From positions 61,574,463-61,638,462 of the forward strand of contig NC_133971.1 of NCBI RefSeq assembly GCF_031877795.1: DNA of 64,000 bases, in the 5' to 3' direction. Below the pieces are notes generated by a model. It saw only the letters and a program-made list of their open reading frames with translations, was not told the DNA's origin and made no database searches. The position numbers and the translations under genes were made by a program. Shown piece by piece: positions 36,626 through 49,809 of the stretch. This DNA is from Strix aluco. Taxonomy: Eukaryota; Chordata; Aves; Strigiformes; Strigidae. Numbering within the stretch: the first letter of the stretch is position 1; every line of letters begins with the position of its first letter.

Positions 36626-37204
36626 TGTTAAGAATCCCGCTTGCCCAGACTGTTCTGTGGAATTTTACCAAGGACTACTGTGTTCATCAAAACAAAGTGG
36701 TTTACTGTGAAAATCTACCAAGAACTGCAGTGTTCAGCAAAATAATTATGTTTTTGTCCTTGAAGAACAGGTGTAGTCTAACTAGTTGGGCCTCAGTAAT
36801 GAGTAAAGATAGCCATATACGGATTGTAGGATGAGTAAACCGGCTGAAAAATATTTTTGTGGTTCAAGAAATTGGCTAAGAGAATCTGCACATGCTCCAA
36901 GGGAAAAACAAGGTGAGAAAGACTACGAGCCTTCCTCCCGAAGACGCCCCCCAGGAGGCAATGCGCAGGTGCAAAGATAACATAAACTGCTGACAGCAGC
37001 CTTTTGAACTAACCCAGCCTTACTCATGCATATGTATATTTGTGTTATGCAATCCAATGAATATGTATATCCACACTCTATAAGTTTTTGGTAAAAAGTG
37101 CTGTGGGTGTGCAAGCTTTGTGGAGAAATCCCCTTGCACCCCAGTCGGAGTAAAACATACCTGCTTTATAACTCTATTTCGAGTTGTAGAGTCTTTTTTC
37201 CGCA
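36626..37204 (+). mobile_element. Solo LTR of an endogenous retrovirus
   Basis: A segment of about 580 bases starting TGTTAAGAATCCCGC and ending TTTTTTCCGCA, so bounded by TG...CA. It has LTR-like order: a U3 with a 50-base internal repeat (36666-36746), a CTATAAG TATA-like box near 37077-37085, the stretch CTTGCACCCCAGTCGG, then GTAAAACATACCTGCTTTAT, which looks like a decayed AATAAA polyadenylation region, and a short U5. No internal retroviral genes flank it on either side, so it is a solo LTR left by recombination. Flanks are AATAT left and AATCA right, at best a damaged target duplication. The family (ERVL, ERVK or ERV1) cannot be decided by eye. Confidence 0.7.
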
Positions 37205-40199
37205 AATCACTACCTTCACTTAGATTGCAAGATCAAGATGTAACTGATTTAGGAAACTACAGTGTTTAGTGATTAGGCAACACATAGCTAAGAAACTGAT
37301 AAATCTATTAAGTAATCAATGTACTGATTATCAAATAAACACGCTGCTATTGCTAATCTGAAATTATACTATTTTCCACCCTATTACACACAATTATAAA
37401 GCTGTTTATCTAACAAGCTTGAATTTTATGAATCACACACATCTACTATTCACTTACAAATCCACTGCCTTTCCCTCCCTACATGACCTATCACCAGGGT
37501 GGAAAGGTACCCCTCCATAACCCGCTCTCTCACCCCAAGTTTTTCAGACACAGACCTGATTGAAAGCCCAATGGGGAGTCCCACCAGCTCAGGTTTGCAA
37601 GTCAGCATCACTGTCATCTGTAGGCACCTGCACTTCACCTTTCGGAAGATTCTCCTGTCCTTTTTCTACCTTCTGTCCTTATTTTCTACCTCATTGATTA
37701 CCTTATTTTCTGTATCATCGTTTCTATTTCTGGAACAACCTTTTTGCCACCCTTGTACCCCTTTCTCTGTCCAAGCTCCTCCCTAAGACACAACATGTCC
37801 CTTACTACTTTCTCCTTGCTGGCCCAATTTAGCAACATCTGTACCAAAGTCTGGTGTTTCCAAAGTTGTTACTGGGGCAATCTCAACCTTATACATTATT
37901 ACTGATACATCCTGCCTGGGTACAGGGAGCCAAAAACTTCCTACAATTTCCTACTTTATAATAGCAACACATTACCTTACTGAGTCTCCAAGGCAAATCA
38001 GCCTACTTAGCCTTGATTCCACCACCTCATTCCTGTTAAGCTCATCTTCGAGCCTTGTTGTCAAGAGCAAAACAAAGACTCACATCATATATGTACCCAA
38101 TCCACCCAAAAACTAGCTGTAGAATTGGTCCAGAAGAGATGCCCTAAAATGAATAGGACCATGACAACAAACTCAGCATGGTAGCTAGCTGTTGTGCAGT
38201 AGTTTATGTTTTCTAGGATAGCCCTTTTTCTGGGAGAAATGGCTAGTATAGTGGCTAGCATAAATTCTTTTGAGAAACATCAGTTTAGCAACAAACATGG
38301 GAAGAAAGAGCTGGAACATATGATGGCCTGACAGACGAAAACCTGGGTCATAATCATATCATTCCCCTTTAAGCTCTACCTTAAAAGCTACTGGGTATTT
38401 TTGCCCTTTCCTTGCCATTTAGGAGGCCGCATCAGTACATTAGTGCTCTGCTGGGTAAGAACTTTCTTCCCATTTCTAATCTAGAGATACCCATAACAAT
38501 TTCAGACCAAGTTGGGCTAAGTCACTCTCTCATGCTACATTATTTATAAATAGTCAGAGAGATTTGTAGCTTCTGTAGACTGTGGAGGTTTCACCTGCAT
38601 ACACAAGCTAGCCCTTTCAGTCTCCCTTGATAATTATATTCTGTACTTGAAAACTTGAACTGAAAATGGAAAATGAAGAGAATATAAATGCATCTGTCTT
38701 TCACTTTGCACCTGTTCTGTCATTTTGTTATAGTTTAATGCATTGTGAGCAACATGACGTGATTAATGATTCCAACCAGAAAACCACCAGAAAATGCTCA
38801 GCGTTGGCTTTGTCAGCTAGGAAGATAGGAAAAGATGTGGTGATCAGCATGGACATTAACATTCAGACACAATTAAAACATTAATTTGGGCTTAGAGGAG
38901 CATTTAATACATCTTTGTAAAACATTCCCACCCATCCTCACCACCATTTTTAATCTTTTCATAAAAGATGTACTAATCCAGGAGCATGCATTGGAACCAA
39001 AAAGCCTGAGTACTTTGAAGTAACCAGGATGGAGCAGCAATGAAAAAATCTGACATCCGTTGGCATAGTGTGAAAAAAAGCACATAACTGTCTCAAGTGC
39101 TGGAGGTCTTGCCATTCATCTAAAGGCAACATGCTCAGTCTCTAGGAAAAAATGTAAAGAAACAATCATCACAAGATGGTCTAACATTCACAGAGATCTT
39201 GGTAAGAAAAAACATGTCTTTGCTACTATTGTCTCCAAATACAAGCTCCCCGTCCTGTTGTAAAGCTTCTCCAAGCCTCACCTGGTATTGGACATGTCCA
39301 ACACTATGTCTATTTGCCCTGTTACTCATTTTCCACACAGTATCCTATCCTCCCACACTGAGCCATATCCAACCCAAGAAATGCAAGCACAAGGATGTTT
39401 GCTTTGTTTGTTGTACCGCCTGTTTCCTCTCACTTTGGATAGCCACCATTTCTTACTCACTCCCACCTCTTGTCTTTCAGCACTCCCCTTTTACTTTAGT
39501 GTCTGACTTTTCTGCCTCTCATGGGTCTTTGCTTCCCATCCACTAGGCCAACAGCAATTCCCAACTTTGAGAGTGCCTTCATCAAACAAACTACCTCATA
39601 AGAATTTTGAGGTCAACTCTCAATCATTTCTGAACAGCTGTTTGCTGCAGCCTCCCTCTTCCAACCCCTGTGCTGATAAAACCATTTTTAATCAGTTCAT
39701 TCTCTTCTCGATGTCTCTTCACAGCTAAGTAGTTGTAAGTCTGAAGGCTACACACCCTGTAACAGCCCAGAGGGGAAGTCATCTCTTGCAGAGGTGCAAA
39801 GGGTTCACAGCTGACACAGGTTCCAGCTGCCCTCATATTGTGCATGCAGTACCACTGGGTCCATCAGTTACCCCAACCACACGCCTCCTTGTGCTTCCTT
39901 CAGTAATGACCATTTACTATATATTTGTGTGGGGCTGCACTGGTCTCTGCCCTGGTATTCAGGTTCAGTCTGTTTCTGTCATGGAGACAGTACATGCACC
40001 TTCCAGCTCAGGAAACCTTCAAACTGCTGACCGCCAGATGTCAGAAGGGTGCGCTGGGGAAAGGGCTGCACGACTAATTGGTCTGTACCTTCCGGGAGCG
40101 GGACACGCAGAGGCTGCTGTATGAGCTGGTAAAGCCACCTTCATGTTCTTAGTCAAAGGAAACAACAGTAAGGGCTCTAATGAAAACCATTCAACTGCA
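37205..40199. other. Intergenic DNA between the solo LTR and the PSD3 3' end
   Basis: No supportable gene. AT-rich until about 37450, then pyrimidine-rich patches (37640-37790, 39340-39540). A CTCF-like site with two departures from consensus sits at 40031-40044, directly outside the putative PSD3 cleavage site. Confidence 0.5.
40031..40044 (+). promoter_or_regulatory. Possible CTCF-like site at the PSD3 3' border
   Basis: CCGCCAGATGTCAG resembles the CTCF core (CCASYAGRKGGCR), with G for A at position 3 and T for G at position 11. It lies in a small patch with several CG dinucleotides. Weaker than the site at 23436-23448. Confidence 0.25.
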
Positions 40200-40218
40200 G
40201 AAGATGAAATACGTTTGG

Positions 40219-40224
40219 TTTATT
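40219..40224 (-). terminator. Candidate PSD3 distal polyadenylation signal AATAAA
   Basis: The plus strand reads TTTATT, so the minus strand has AATAAA. A TTACTGTTGTTT-like GU-rich region follows 30-60 bases further leftward. Orientation matches PSD3, and the leftward flank changes to ordinary composition. Usage is not shown by the sequence. Confidence 0.4.
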
Positions 40225-43200
40225 TCTTTCTAAAGTTTGTACATATACATATATCATTATACATATGTAAGATCCTTCACTAGGGTTGCTTGATTTCAAT
40301 TACATAAAAATTATTGGGAAGCTTGCAGGCTCTTTGTTGCCCGTAAGCAACATTTATTCCAACTTATAAAAACACAGAAGAACAGAGTTATAGTCAGGAA
40401 CATGGACACAAGAGAGAAGTCTATATCTCACAGTTTCAATACATCAAAGGCAAATTATTTGTCTGTATACTGTAGGCTTACTTTATCAGCAATGATAAAA
40501 TAGAGGAAAATATTTATATACAGTCACCTCAAGTGAAAAATAAAGCAATGTAAACTTAAATTCCAAAATATTATTTTAAATGATATAACAATATCCCCAA
40601 AAGTCCTTCTTCCAAGGGAAGAGGACTGATTAAGTGCCTTCATTTATCAGGAAATTATCATTCTAGTACCAGTTACATGAAGCAGAATAAGGGAGAGCAT
40701 CCTGTGGTACCTGTAGAAAAGATTGACAACTCTGCTTCAGGAAAGCATCTCTGTGTAAGCAAGTATACGTTTGAGTCCTTATGGACATTGGCAGCACGTG
40801 GAAACATCTCCCATGAACCAGGGCTTGACTCTGACCACTTGACCACTGAGTAGTATGCTTTTCTGGCCATGCATGTTCCATGGGACAAAACAGGGTGCCC
40901 TGGTGGTAGGATAGCCTCAAACCTGAGACTGTGACCATCCCAAGTCAGAGCAGCAAGTTTCCCGCTGCTGGAAAAAATTTAGTGATTACCTCAATGCTAT
41001 TTCACAGCAAACCAAGAAGTTACCACAAAGCAGTGAGATTGGGACTGCATCTCTAGTGTGTTGCATGAAAAACACTCCAGTGATTCAGTGATGAGATTAG
41101 AACAAGTTCAAGGTTATCAGAAAGAAGGTAAGAAGGTTCCTACACTTGTCAAAAGGGATAGGAGGCCACCCAGAGGAAAGGTCTCACAAGGACTGCTGTC
41201 AGGCTACACACATGTGCAAAATGTTTTTCTGCATTACCACTACCAAGAGTTACAGTTCCCATATGGATACCACGCAACAATAACTGAAAATTCAGTCCCC
41301 TTTCTCAGGCTAAGGGAAAACAACACTGCAACCGCTCAGGAGGGCAAATGACTCTTCCTAACTGAGACTCTGAGTGAGACAGTGCTTACCCTCATCTTAC
41401 CAATATATCACCATGAGACGCAGGTAACCCAAAGGTGAAGTTCAGCACTTGAAAAAGAATTACAGCTCACCCAAAGCAAGGTGATGGGGATGTCCCTCTT
41501 TGTTTCATCCCGAGCTGCGGTCCACCCACATCTCAGTCCTGCAAGACACAATCACTCTGGCCATGGTCCAGTGAAGTACAAAGGCATGGCTTCACTGGGG
41601 TTGCTGAAGTGCTTCAACATAACTGCATGATAACAGTTTTTTGACTCCAGGTTAAGAATCCCACCCTCAGGCTTTGCTCTCCCCTTCCAGGGATAATATA
41701 GATAATGCTAGTGTTACAGTGACTAGAGTGCAATAGAAAAACCCACTGGGTTTCCTTATGTCTTTTTACTTAGATCAGCAACTTGTTAAAAGATTGTTTA
41801 AGCCTCCCAAGGGAAACCTCTGGGAGGTAGAGAAGATGGCCAAGAGATATTTCAGCCCTGCTGCTCTTTTCCCTGCTGATGAGCCAGACATTCTTCTGGA
41901 AATCTGTACAGTTGCAGAAATAAACCCTCACTACTGCTGTACGGCTGTATCTGCAGGAGACATCACAGGCACCTGTCCTGGTTGGACACTTTTGGACATG
42001 ATGTCCCCCTGGTGAATTTTAACAGAGCGAGGTCGACATTTTCAGAAGTAAAGCTGTGTATTAGATCCCCAGAGTGTGATTTTCAGAAGAAGTCAGCACG
42101 GATGCTCCTGGTGCAGGCATCGGCTGACATCAACAGGGAGAGTTAGCCCAGTGTTAAACTAGCAGAAAATCCCACCCAGTAATCTTTGTTTAGAATCTCA
42201 AATATATACCTTTGCCTTCAACGTGCAGAACAACAGGCAGCCCATGGTGGACAACACACGGAGATCAAGGCAGCTCAAGGGATACCCTAAATCTGAGAAA
42301 GCTCTGACGACTGTTTAACCTAATTTGAGAACAACTAGAACAACAAGCATCCTAACAAAGTTTGCAGCTGCTGAAGTGCTTTGACCAAAATAAGCCTCAG
42401 AAAAGAACAGCAGGCTTTGGAGTGCTGAGCCACAGAAGCCATACTATACCTATGAAATACATACACACATCTATAGGTATCACTTAAACACGTTCACCAA
42501 GTAATGTAAGTCTCCGATGGTACCTCATGCAAAGAGTAATGATTTTAAAGTTTTCCAGCTGCCAAAAACCTCTGTTCTTTTAGCCAAGTTATAATCCCAG
42601 CCTCGAGTAAGAGGACATAATTGTCATCAATATGTACAAATTTTTAAAAAACGCACAGCATACCCCTGTTCTCATCCTACAGTCTTTCAGAATTTGACAG
42701 CACTGAGCATGAGGCTTTCATAAGCATGTAAGTGATTTAAGACTTGTACCACTGATAGAGTTTGCCCTGTGCAGTGACACAGACTAGATATCATCGATCT
42801 CCCTTCTCTCAGCAAGAGGCTCAGGGGAGTCAGAGGATTTTGTGTCAAACAAGTCTCCACGGCAGCTTGACTAGCTGCTCTGTGGTTACACCAGGATATT
42901 CACTTGGTCCAAGATGAAGCTGAAACCTCACCTGCTTAGGCAAAAAGCATCTGGTTGTGCTGGTCTCATTTAGGTGAGTTACACAGAGGATCACTTCCAT
43001 AGAGTGGCTACTCAATGCAATGGTTTATGTCAGAGAAAAATCCTGCCCTTGTAGTTTGTAGCTATGCAAAGATTGGAAGTGTTAGGTACTTCTTCTTGGT
43101 CCAAATAAACCTCTGGCCTGTACCTCAGTTGATTCCCAGCACACATTTAACAGCAGATACCACAGGAGGTTCCCCACTGTTTAAACATTTCTAATTTTGA

Positions 43201-44230
43201 CTGAGTAGTTCGTTGTTCAAAGGGGAGGACAGAGAATGCTTTGGGATGGCCTAAATTTGCTCCTCCTGACCATGGGACCAAAGTCAGGTCAATGGTGTGG
43301 CATTTAGGAAAGCTGTTGCTTGCATTTGCTAAGGGAAGTGCTCTAATAATTAAAATACAGCCTCAATGCAGCTAACAAAACAGATGAGCAAGGTACCTTC
43401 TCTCAGGCAGGGCTGAGCCTACCTCCTTTCACTGTTCAACTGGATGTTGCCAACAGGAGGGCAGATACTCCCACATGGCACCTGGACACACTTCCCTGGA
43501 ACCTGTCCTTGCTCTTGCTTAAACAATGGGATGGATAGTTCCTCAAACACAAAGTGTAGGTGGAAAAGGAAGCCAGCATTTCTAATTACCCCCAGCACTG
43601 AGGCAATGCTTGAGCACACAGTCGCCAACAGGTGACCAGACATTGAGGGTGGCACTGGCTTTCTGACCTACCTTCCTACAGTATCTATGCCCTGTGCACT
43701 GGTGCTCAGCTTAGGTGATATCATTTCTCTGGAGGCTGACAAAGCCTATTCTTGCTGGAGCAGATGTTCAGGTCCCACAGAGTGATGCTCCAGGTGAAGC
43801 AGCTCACTATACTACACCTATGCTGCTGGGAGAGCACTCGGAGAGAGGAGAGGCCAGGCATACTGCTTCTATATGCACTAAAAATATCCTCTAAAAAGCA
43901 CAAGCTGGAGAGCAGCTCTTTCAAAGAAATTTCTGAGACAGCTTCTTTGGTTCACCCCTCTAGGAAGCCTAGATATTGGATGCTGGGAACACATGCTGGG
44001 GAGCTCTGGTCATACTCTGGAGAGAAATGTGGAGTTCATAACTGCCCTCTCAAAGCAGATGTGATGTCCCAGAGCCTGAGTAAAGCAATACTGGGGAAAG
44101 TTTAAACAAGCATCAAGCTGGAAGATTGCTTGAGATTAGGTGTGTATACTGCCTTTGCCCTGCAAAAGTAGCCAGTGTTTCCGACAAGCTGGATACCATC
44201 TCTCTGTGATTGGGAGACACTGGTTGAAAA

Positions 44231-44297
44231 TGGTTTTGGTTTGGTTTTGGTTGGTTGGTTTGTTGGTTTTGTTTTTTTGTTTTGTTTTTTTTTTTTA
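44231..44297. repeat. G/T-rich simple sequence
   Basis: Runs of GGTTTT, GGTTGGTT and GTTTTTTT followed by T14. Low-complexity DNA; on the minus strand it is an A/C-rich tract within the putative PSD3 3' UTR. Confidence 0.85.
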
Positions 44298-47200
44298 TAC
44301 AGCTCCCCAAAAGGCTGCAAAATGTATGGCCTGATTTGGAAAGTACCCAACTCTTTGCAAAACAGCATTTCATAGTTTTGTCACAGCATGGGTTGCCTCT
44401 GCCTCCAAGACTTTTGGAAAGGAGACTAGGAATGTCACAAGTGTCTGGTCTGAGGGTGGGACGGGGGACCTTGCGTCCCTGCAGCATAATGCTAAAGGAT
44501 CATGGCAGTCAAACTCTGTCTCGCACTTCCCAGCTATAACTGTAGCTGGAAACACAGGATACCAATAAGCAGAATGAAAAAGCTGTTCACAGGGTTATCC
44601 ATTCAATGCAGTGCTGCTTCAGAGCAGGTTTTCTCATGGCAAGATGGGACAGTCAAATTTTCTGGATTTCTGCAAGCATGGAAGGAAAGAGACCTGTTAT
44701 ACAGAAGCAGCTGAGGTGCTAAGATGACAGACAGGAGCAGCTTGACAGAAAAGGAGGAGGAACTGTCAGACTAACTGTGATAAGGCCAAAATTGATTTAG
44801 GGATGGAGAATGCAGACATGGTAAGCGGTACACCGTATGCAGAGAAAAGCCTTCCTCACTTTCAAGAACGTTGCCATGCAATGCTTCCAGAAGCACAGTG
44901 ATAACCCTGCCACCTTTGACTTTCTCCACTGCCACAACCACCACCTCACTGAAGGGGCTGCTCTAATCAAGCAAGAACCTCACTCCCCCACTGGAGAAAG
45001 GCAAAAACATTGGCTCTTTCATGCCAGAAGAATAATCAGCCTTGTTACCAGAAGGCACTGGAGCTGTGAAAAAATCACTGAACGATTCTGGTCTCTGGAG
45101 GTCTGCTGGTCCGAACTCCTGCTCAAACCAGGGCTGCGCTGAGCAGTGTTCTCCAGGAGAGCCCCCAGATGTGGACAGACCACACCCTGGGAACAGGCAG
45201 GATCAGAGGGGAAGCACTTAAGGGATGAGCTTAGAAAGCCCTTAGAAAGCTTCTGGTAACCATTTACAAGTGGCTGGCTACAGATGAAAAACTGTCTGAG
45301 TCGGCGTTGCAGCTGAACAGCATTTCCCCACAGCTCCGCTACATTAATCACTCTGCTGACTGAGTTATCTCTCTACATCAATTAAAGACACAACATAAAT
45401 ACTGGATTTAAAAGCTGTAGTCATGTTCACTGGTCTGTGCGTGATTTATCTGCAAGAGGCACACAGATACACAGCCAGCCCAGAGAGTCTCTTTCGCAGC
45501 CATTACCGAACAAAAACCATCTCAACCAGACCCCTGCATCCTGCTGACTCACAGAGGAGACTGTGGTTTTGACTTCAGAAGAGTTTCTCACCTGCTTCGG
45601 CTGCTGAGTGGGGAGAGGGGAAGGCAATTTTGTCCTTCTCCCTCACCCCTCTGCTGTCAGATGCAGACCAAGTGAGGTCCTCTCCTGCCTCTCCTCCCTC
45701 AACCAGGGAGAGGAGATGGTCCAACCCCTGCAGGGTGAGCAACCAGCAAAGCTTCAGAGCAGGATGGGATCCTCCAGGACCTCTATTTGCATCTTGAGAG
45801 GGGGGATGCAAGGAGCCATTGGTCCCATCCTGCTCCCCTCCTTACATCCCCACCTCTCAACACACAGGCAGAGGTTTCGCCTGAGTGACAGTTGCATGCT
45901 GCAGCAGGGAGGATGACAAGGAACGATGACACCTCCCTGCATCACCAAGGCAAAAGCTGGCTTGCACACACATATGCTCACAGTGGTCTGACAGTAACCT
46001 CCGGAAAGCTACAGGCTGCTTCACTGGCATTGAGTTCAGGTGCATGGTGGGTCTCAGAGGAGGGCTGAAAACCAGCAGAATATACTTACACATTGCAACA
46101 GGAGCTCCTGAGTCACTGAGGTCAAGCACTGATCTCTGATAAAGGCAAACATTTCAGCAAAGAAAGGCATGGTACCAGGTACCAAGCTATCTGGCCAGAC
46201 TCTCAGTGGTGCCACCCAGGAAGATGCATCGCTGAGACCTCCTGGGAACCTGCCCCCACCCTTTACAAGAGCATCGAGAGGAAAAAAAAGCAAATTACAG
46301 TACTGCTTAGTAGATGATCCTATCCCAAGGGAGTTCAGGAGCCTTAGGCGTTCACAACAGGATCACATTTTTCTCTCAGCCTCCAAAATACATGTTTTCA
46401 CATGGGTGCCTGAGATGCCTGGAATTTGTAAAGCAATGGAGTAAAATGGCATTAATTAATACTTAAGCAGAATCTGGCAAATTCTCAGTAAACTAATCTG
46501 CATGCCTCAGCAGTCTCACCAAGAGTACTCCAAGCTCAACAAATGTTTAATGACTAAAAACCACAGTGAAAAACTGTATTTGCTAACCCCAGATGAGACT
46601 TAAAGAATAATCCATTTACAAGTATACATGGAAATGGAGAATAAATAATGAAAAATGAAAAAAAAAAAACCCTATGATTTTTACAGTTCACTTTTTAACT
46701 TTTCCTATTGCTTAAAATCATCTCCTCTGCAATGACTTTGAGGAGGAATTATCCAGTTTCTGTGTCAAAGATGGGAAATGTATTTTACAGGAATAATTTC
46801 TTTTTGAGCTCAGCGATTTAACTGCAGTCTACATCAACTAGAATATTTTAAAAGCCGGGGGAAAAAGTTAAATGTCACCTCTTTGCCTTTTAAAGCACTG
46901 CACTCCATAATCACAAGAGGTTTGCTGGGCATGTTCCAGACTGCCTTCAAAAACCTCACCAAGACAACCCTGCCCTGACAGCCAAGCAGGGCTTATTTAC
47001 AAATCTGCATTTTTTTTTTTTTGTTTCTGTTGCATGCTTCCTAACACCATTATCTAAGACAGGACAAGTTTTCTTTGTCAAACGCGCATTTGGCATTCCC
47101 CAAATGAATTTCTTCTTCTGTCTCTTCTGCTTGTTTGTTTTAAACCACCAGAGCATGATGAACAGCTGCAGGGATCTCCTCGCTTTTTTCCCCCCCATGA

Positions 47201-48009
47201 ACTGTTGATCTACAGCACTTAGATTAATTCAAACAATCCCTCTCAATGAACACTATCATGCACCTGTCTACACTGAGTCTCCTAACACAGCATGCTGCAC
47301 ATCACTTGGCTCCAGCAGCAGAAGGCATCTCTCTTCTTCAGGAAGAAGACTGAACATTTGCTCCACTGTAAGTAAGCATGTACAACTTCTGAAACCCCAG
47401 TGCTTGGGAAGCGCTGACAGTTTCTATTCTATTCTCTGCAGCTTTTAGCAATGTTGCCAGGGTTAAGGGCCAACCTCCTGACTTCTAGCATGGAGTGGCC
47501 ACTCTCAGTAGTAGATGCCAGATGTGTGTGCATCCCAACATCACACATGGGAAGAGTTCCACCTAGTTTTGCTGCTGAGCTGCAACTGCAAGGTTTGATT
47601 TGGTTCAACACCTCCCGGCATCTAAGAGCACATCATCTTTGTTACAGCCAACGGTGAGCACAACACTGGGAAAGCTGTCGCACAGTGGTTCTCGGTGGGG
47701 AAGGCAAGTCACACGGTGCCTGTTAAGGTCCTTCTCTCTTTGATCACTCTCTGTCCTGCCCACTGAACTGGCAGTTCAGTAATCTAGATTAATTGACTTG
47801 GACCCTTCAGGAAGTCTGGGAGAGCACAAATCTAGTCAGGTGGTATTTTTTTTTGATGTGTGGCCCTTTGACTATTTGGGCTGGAAACACCAGCACATTT
47901 CTAAACAGTCCTTGCACTGATCTTGACGTTTCTTTATGCATTAAGAATTACATCCATCAGGAAGGCTGCCCTGTGCCAGCCACAAAGATAATGGCAACAA
48001 ACAGTTTTC

Positions 48010-48160
48010 AACTGGTCCTCAACATTACCTCCCAAGGTGCTCTGCAGGAAAGGCCAGTTTGGCTGTACTACTCCACTTAGGGGAAAGGCAAGGCGAAATG
48101 CGAGAGATATCCAAGCTCACCCAGAGGGCCAGTATCAAATCTGAGATTAAAACCCAGGGT
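48010..48160 (-). repeat. MIR/CORE-SINE relic in the putative PSD3 3' UTR
   Basis: The plus strand has CCAAGCTCACCCAGAGGGCC, AGTATCAAATCTGAGATT and AAAACCCAGGGTGTTAA, matching the MIR reverse block 'caaggtcacacagctagtaagtggcagagctgggattagaacccaggt'. The left part is more diverged. Confidence 0.55.
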
Positions 48161-49596
48161 GTTAAGGAACAGATGAGCCAGCACATTCTGCAGAGCCACA
48201 GTGCCACCCAGGCAAGAGAGGCTAGGAAGCAGAAAAATGATTTCTACATCATTCTTTCTACTCCCTGTGCCTGAAGACTTCTGGCCACCCTGAGGGTCTG
48301 TGGCACAAACAGGGGGCTTTCAGGTATGGAAAGCTCTACTCATGGTGGTCTCTCCCTGTCCTGAGCTCCCCTCTGAAAGCCTGGTGCAAGGTACGCAGGA
48401 GCTGCAAGGTGGACTGGTTCCCTGTGGGTGGAAGGTAGGACCTGTCAAAGCTGAGGCTGCCTTGTGCTGGCCTCCAGGCATGGAGTAGCCAGGACAGCAT
48501 CAGACTGGCCCGCAGCAAGGACACATATGTCCTTTCTCTGGTCTGCACCAGCCTCTTCCACCTATATGTGAGCTAAAGCAGGAAAATGGAGAGCTAAGGA
48601 CAATCCCTTCCTGAAGAGAAAAAGCAAAGTGCTTTTTGTCACTAGCAGAGAAATTGCAAACACCTATCTGTGCACACCAACAAGGAAACTCCTGGAAGGG
48701 GGAGCATCAGGGCACGATACATCATCAGGCTCTATATAGCAGCGAAGTGAGAGCGTATGGTTAAAAATTACACAGAGGCCCTTTGTCTTTAAAATACAGT
48801 GCTAATGGCTGGCATCTACAGCAGCATCCTCTACCAATACATTTAAAGACTAGGTAGTCATTACAGCTGGGTAATCCCCTAATCTCCCTGACTGCAGAAA
48901 CAGCACAGGTTTGGATACCCCCCAGCCTGCTAACTCAGGAAAAGACTCTTTGCTTGGAAGGAAGCAAACAAATTATTCCAATGCTGTCATCCCAGCACTG
49001 CCACAGGTTTCCAGGTTTCATTCCTTCGTGCTCATAAGTCCAGGGTCAATGCAACAGTGACTATTTACTGTAGCACCCACTGCTAAGTACCATTGTCAGG
49101 AAACCAGTATTCCCAGCACCCTAGGCTCTAGTCAGCCTTCTGCACCTGCCCTTTTGCACAGCTTTTCGCACAGCTACAGCTTGCATTCACAGCACTGCAG
49201 CATTTGTCCAGTTACTTTTCCCACCTACCACGTAAATAAAGTGACAAGTGACTTGAGAGATGAAAGCCACGTGCCGATGGGAGGAGATAAACGGGGAAGA
49301 GACAGAATATACATCACAGCGCTCTACCCCTTCCCCAGCTCCTTTAAAAACAGAACAACACAAAAAAGTCCCGATGCTTCAATTGCTAAATGATAAATTA
49401 ACAAAGCAAAGCAAAGCAGGAGCAAAGACATCTCCCACAATCTGCACAGAAACAGCAAAATATACAATAGAAAATGTCACTAACACCCCATTCAGGCAGA
49501 TGCACTTATTTTTCATGAATGACAGGTAATTAAATGGAAAAATTTTGACCACCAGTACTTTCCTGCATGGCTGTTCCCCTAGTTGTCATTTCCATC

Positions 49597-49809
49597 CTAA
49601 GTGACCTTCTGCTTAATGCTGGGTGTTTCTGGCCTGTAGTCCTTCCTCTCCGAGACATTGCGCTTCACCTTGGCACTAACTGGAGACTCCTGATTCAATG
49701 AGGGACTCGAGTGGGATTTCTTCAGTCCTGGCACATCGTTCTCTCCTCCGTTCAGCAGCTCCTTCGCCCCTTCTTTCAGGAGGCCAACATAAATCTCATA
49801 GCGATTTTT
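49597..49809 (-). CDS. PSD3: PSD3 last coding exon (C-terminal tail and stop codon)
   Basis: Encodes the last 70 residues of PSD3 (EFA6D), a Sec7-family guanine-nucleotide exchange factor that activates ARF6 at the plasma membrane and endosomes. Read leftward, a CAG acceptor (49812-49810) precedes an exon in phase 0 starting [14 protein letters not shown]. It continues through a Ser-rich segment ([20 protein letters not shown]) and ends [12 protein letters not shown] before the TAG at 49599-49597. I recognise this tail as the conserved vertebrate PSD3 C-terminus; the paralogues PSD, PSD2 and PSD4 end differently as far as I recall. The frame is open throughout, at 71 codons including stop. 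The upstream exon joins in frame at E|K. Downstream lies a long non-coding stretch that is probably the 3' UTR. The identification is by eye, but the match is long and specific. Confidence 0.95.
   Translation of the reverse strand, partial: KNRYEIYVGLLKEGAKELLNGGENDVPGLKKSHSSPSLNQESPVSAKVKRNVSERKDYRPETPSIKQKVT

Larger units (their letters stand above)
40200..49596 (-). other. PSD3: Probable long 3' UTR of PSD3, distal poly(A) signal at 40219-40224
   Basis: After the PSD3 stop codon I see no coding sequence for about 9.4 kb leftward. On the minus strand an AATAAA hexamer lies at 40224-40219, followed by a GU-rich stretch (about 40185-40150), a sensible cleavage context near 40200. The last 400 bases before it (40200-40620) are unusually AT-rich, with TATATG/TGTATA runs that include Pumilio-like UGUA motifs, typical of long 3' UTR ends. 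As I recall, mammalian PSD3 mRNAs also have multi-kilobase 3' UTRs. A MIR-like relic lies inside at about 48010-48160. Nearer poly(A) sites could be used instead. The boundary is inference from sequence alone. Confidence 0.45.
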
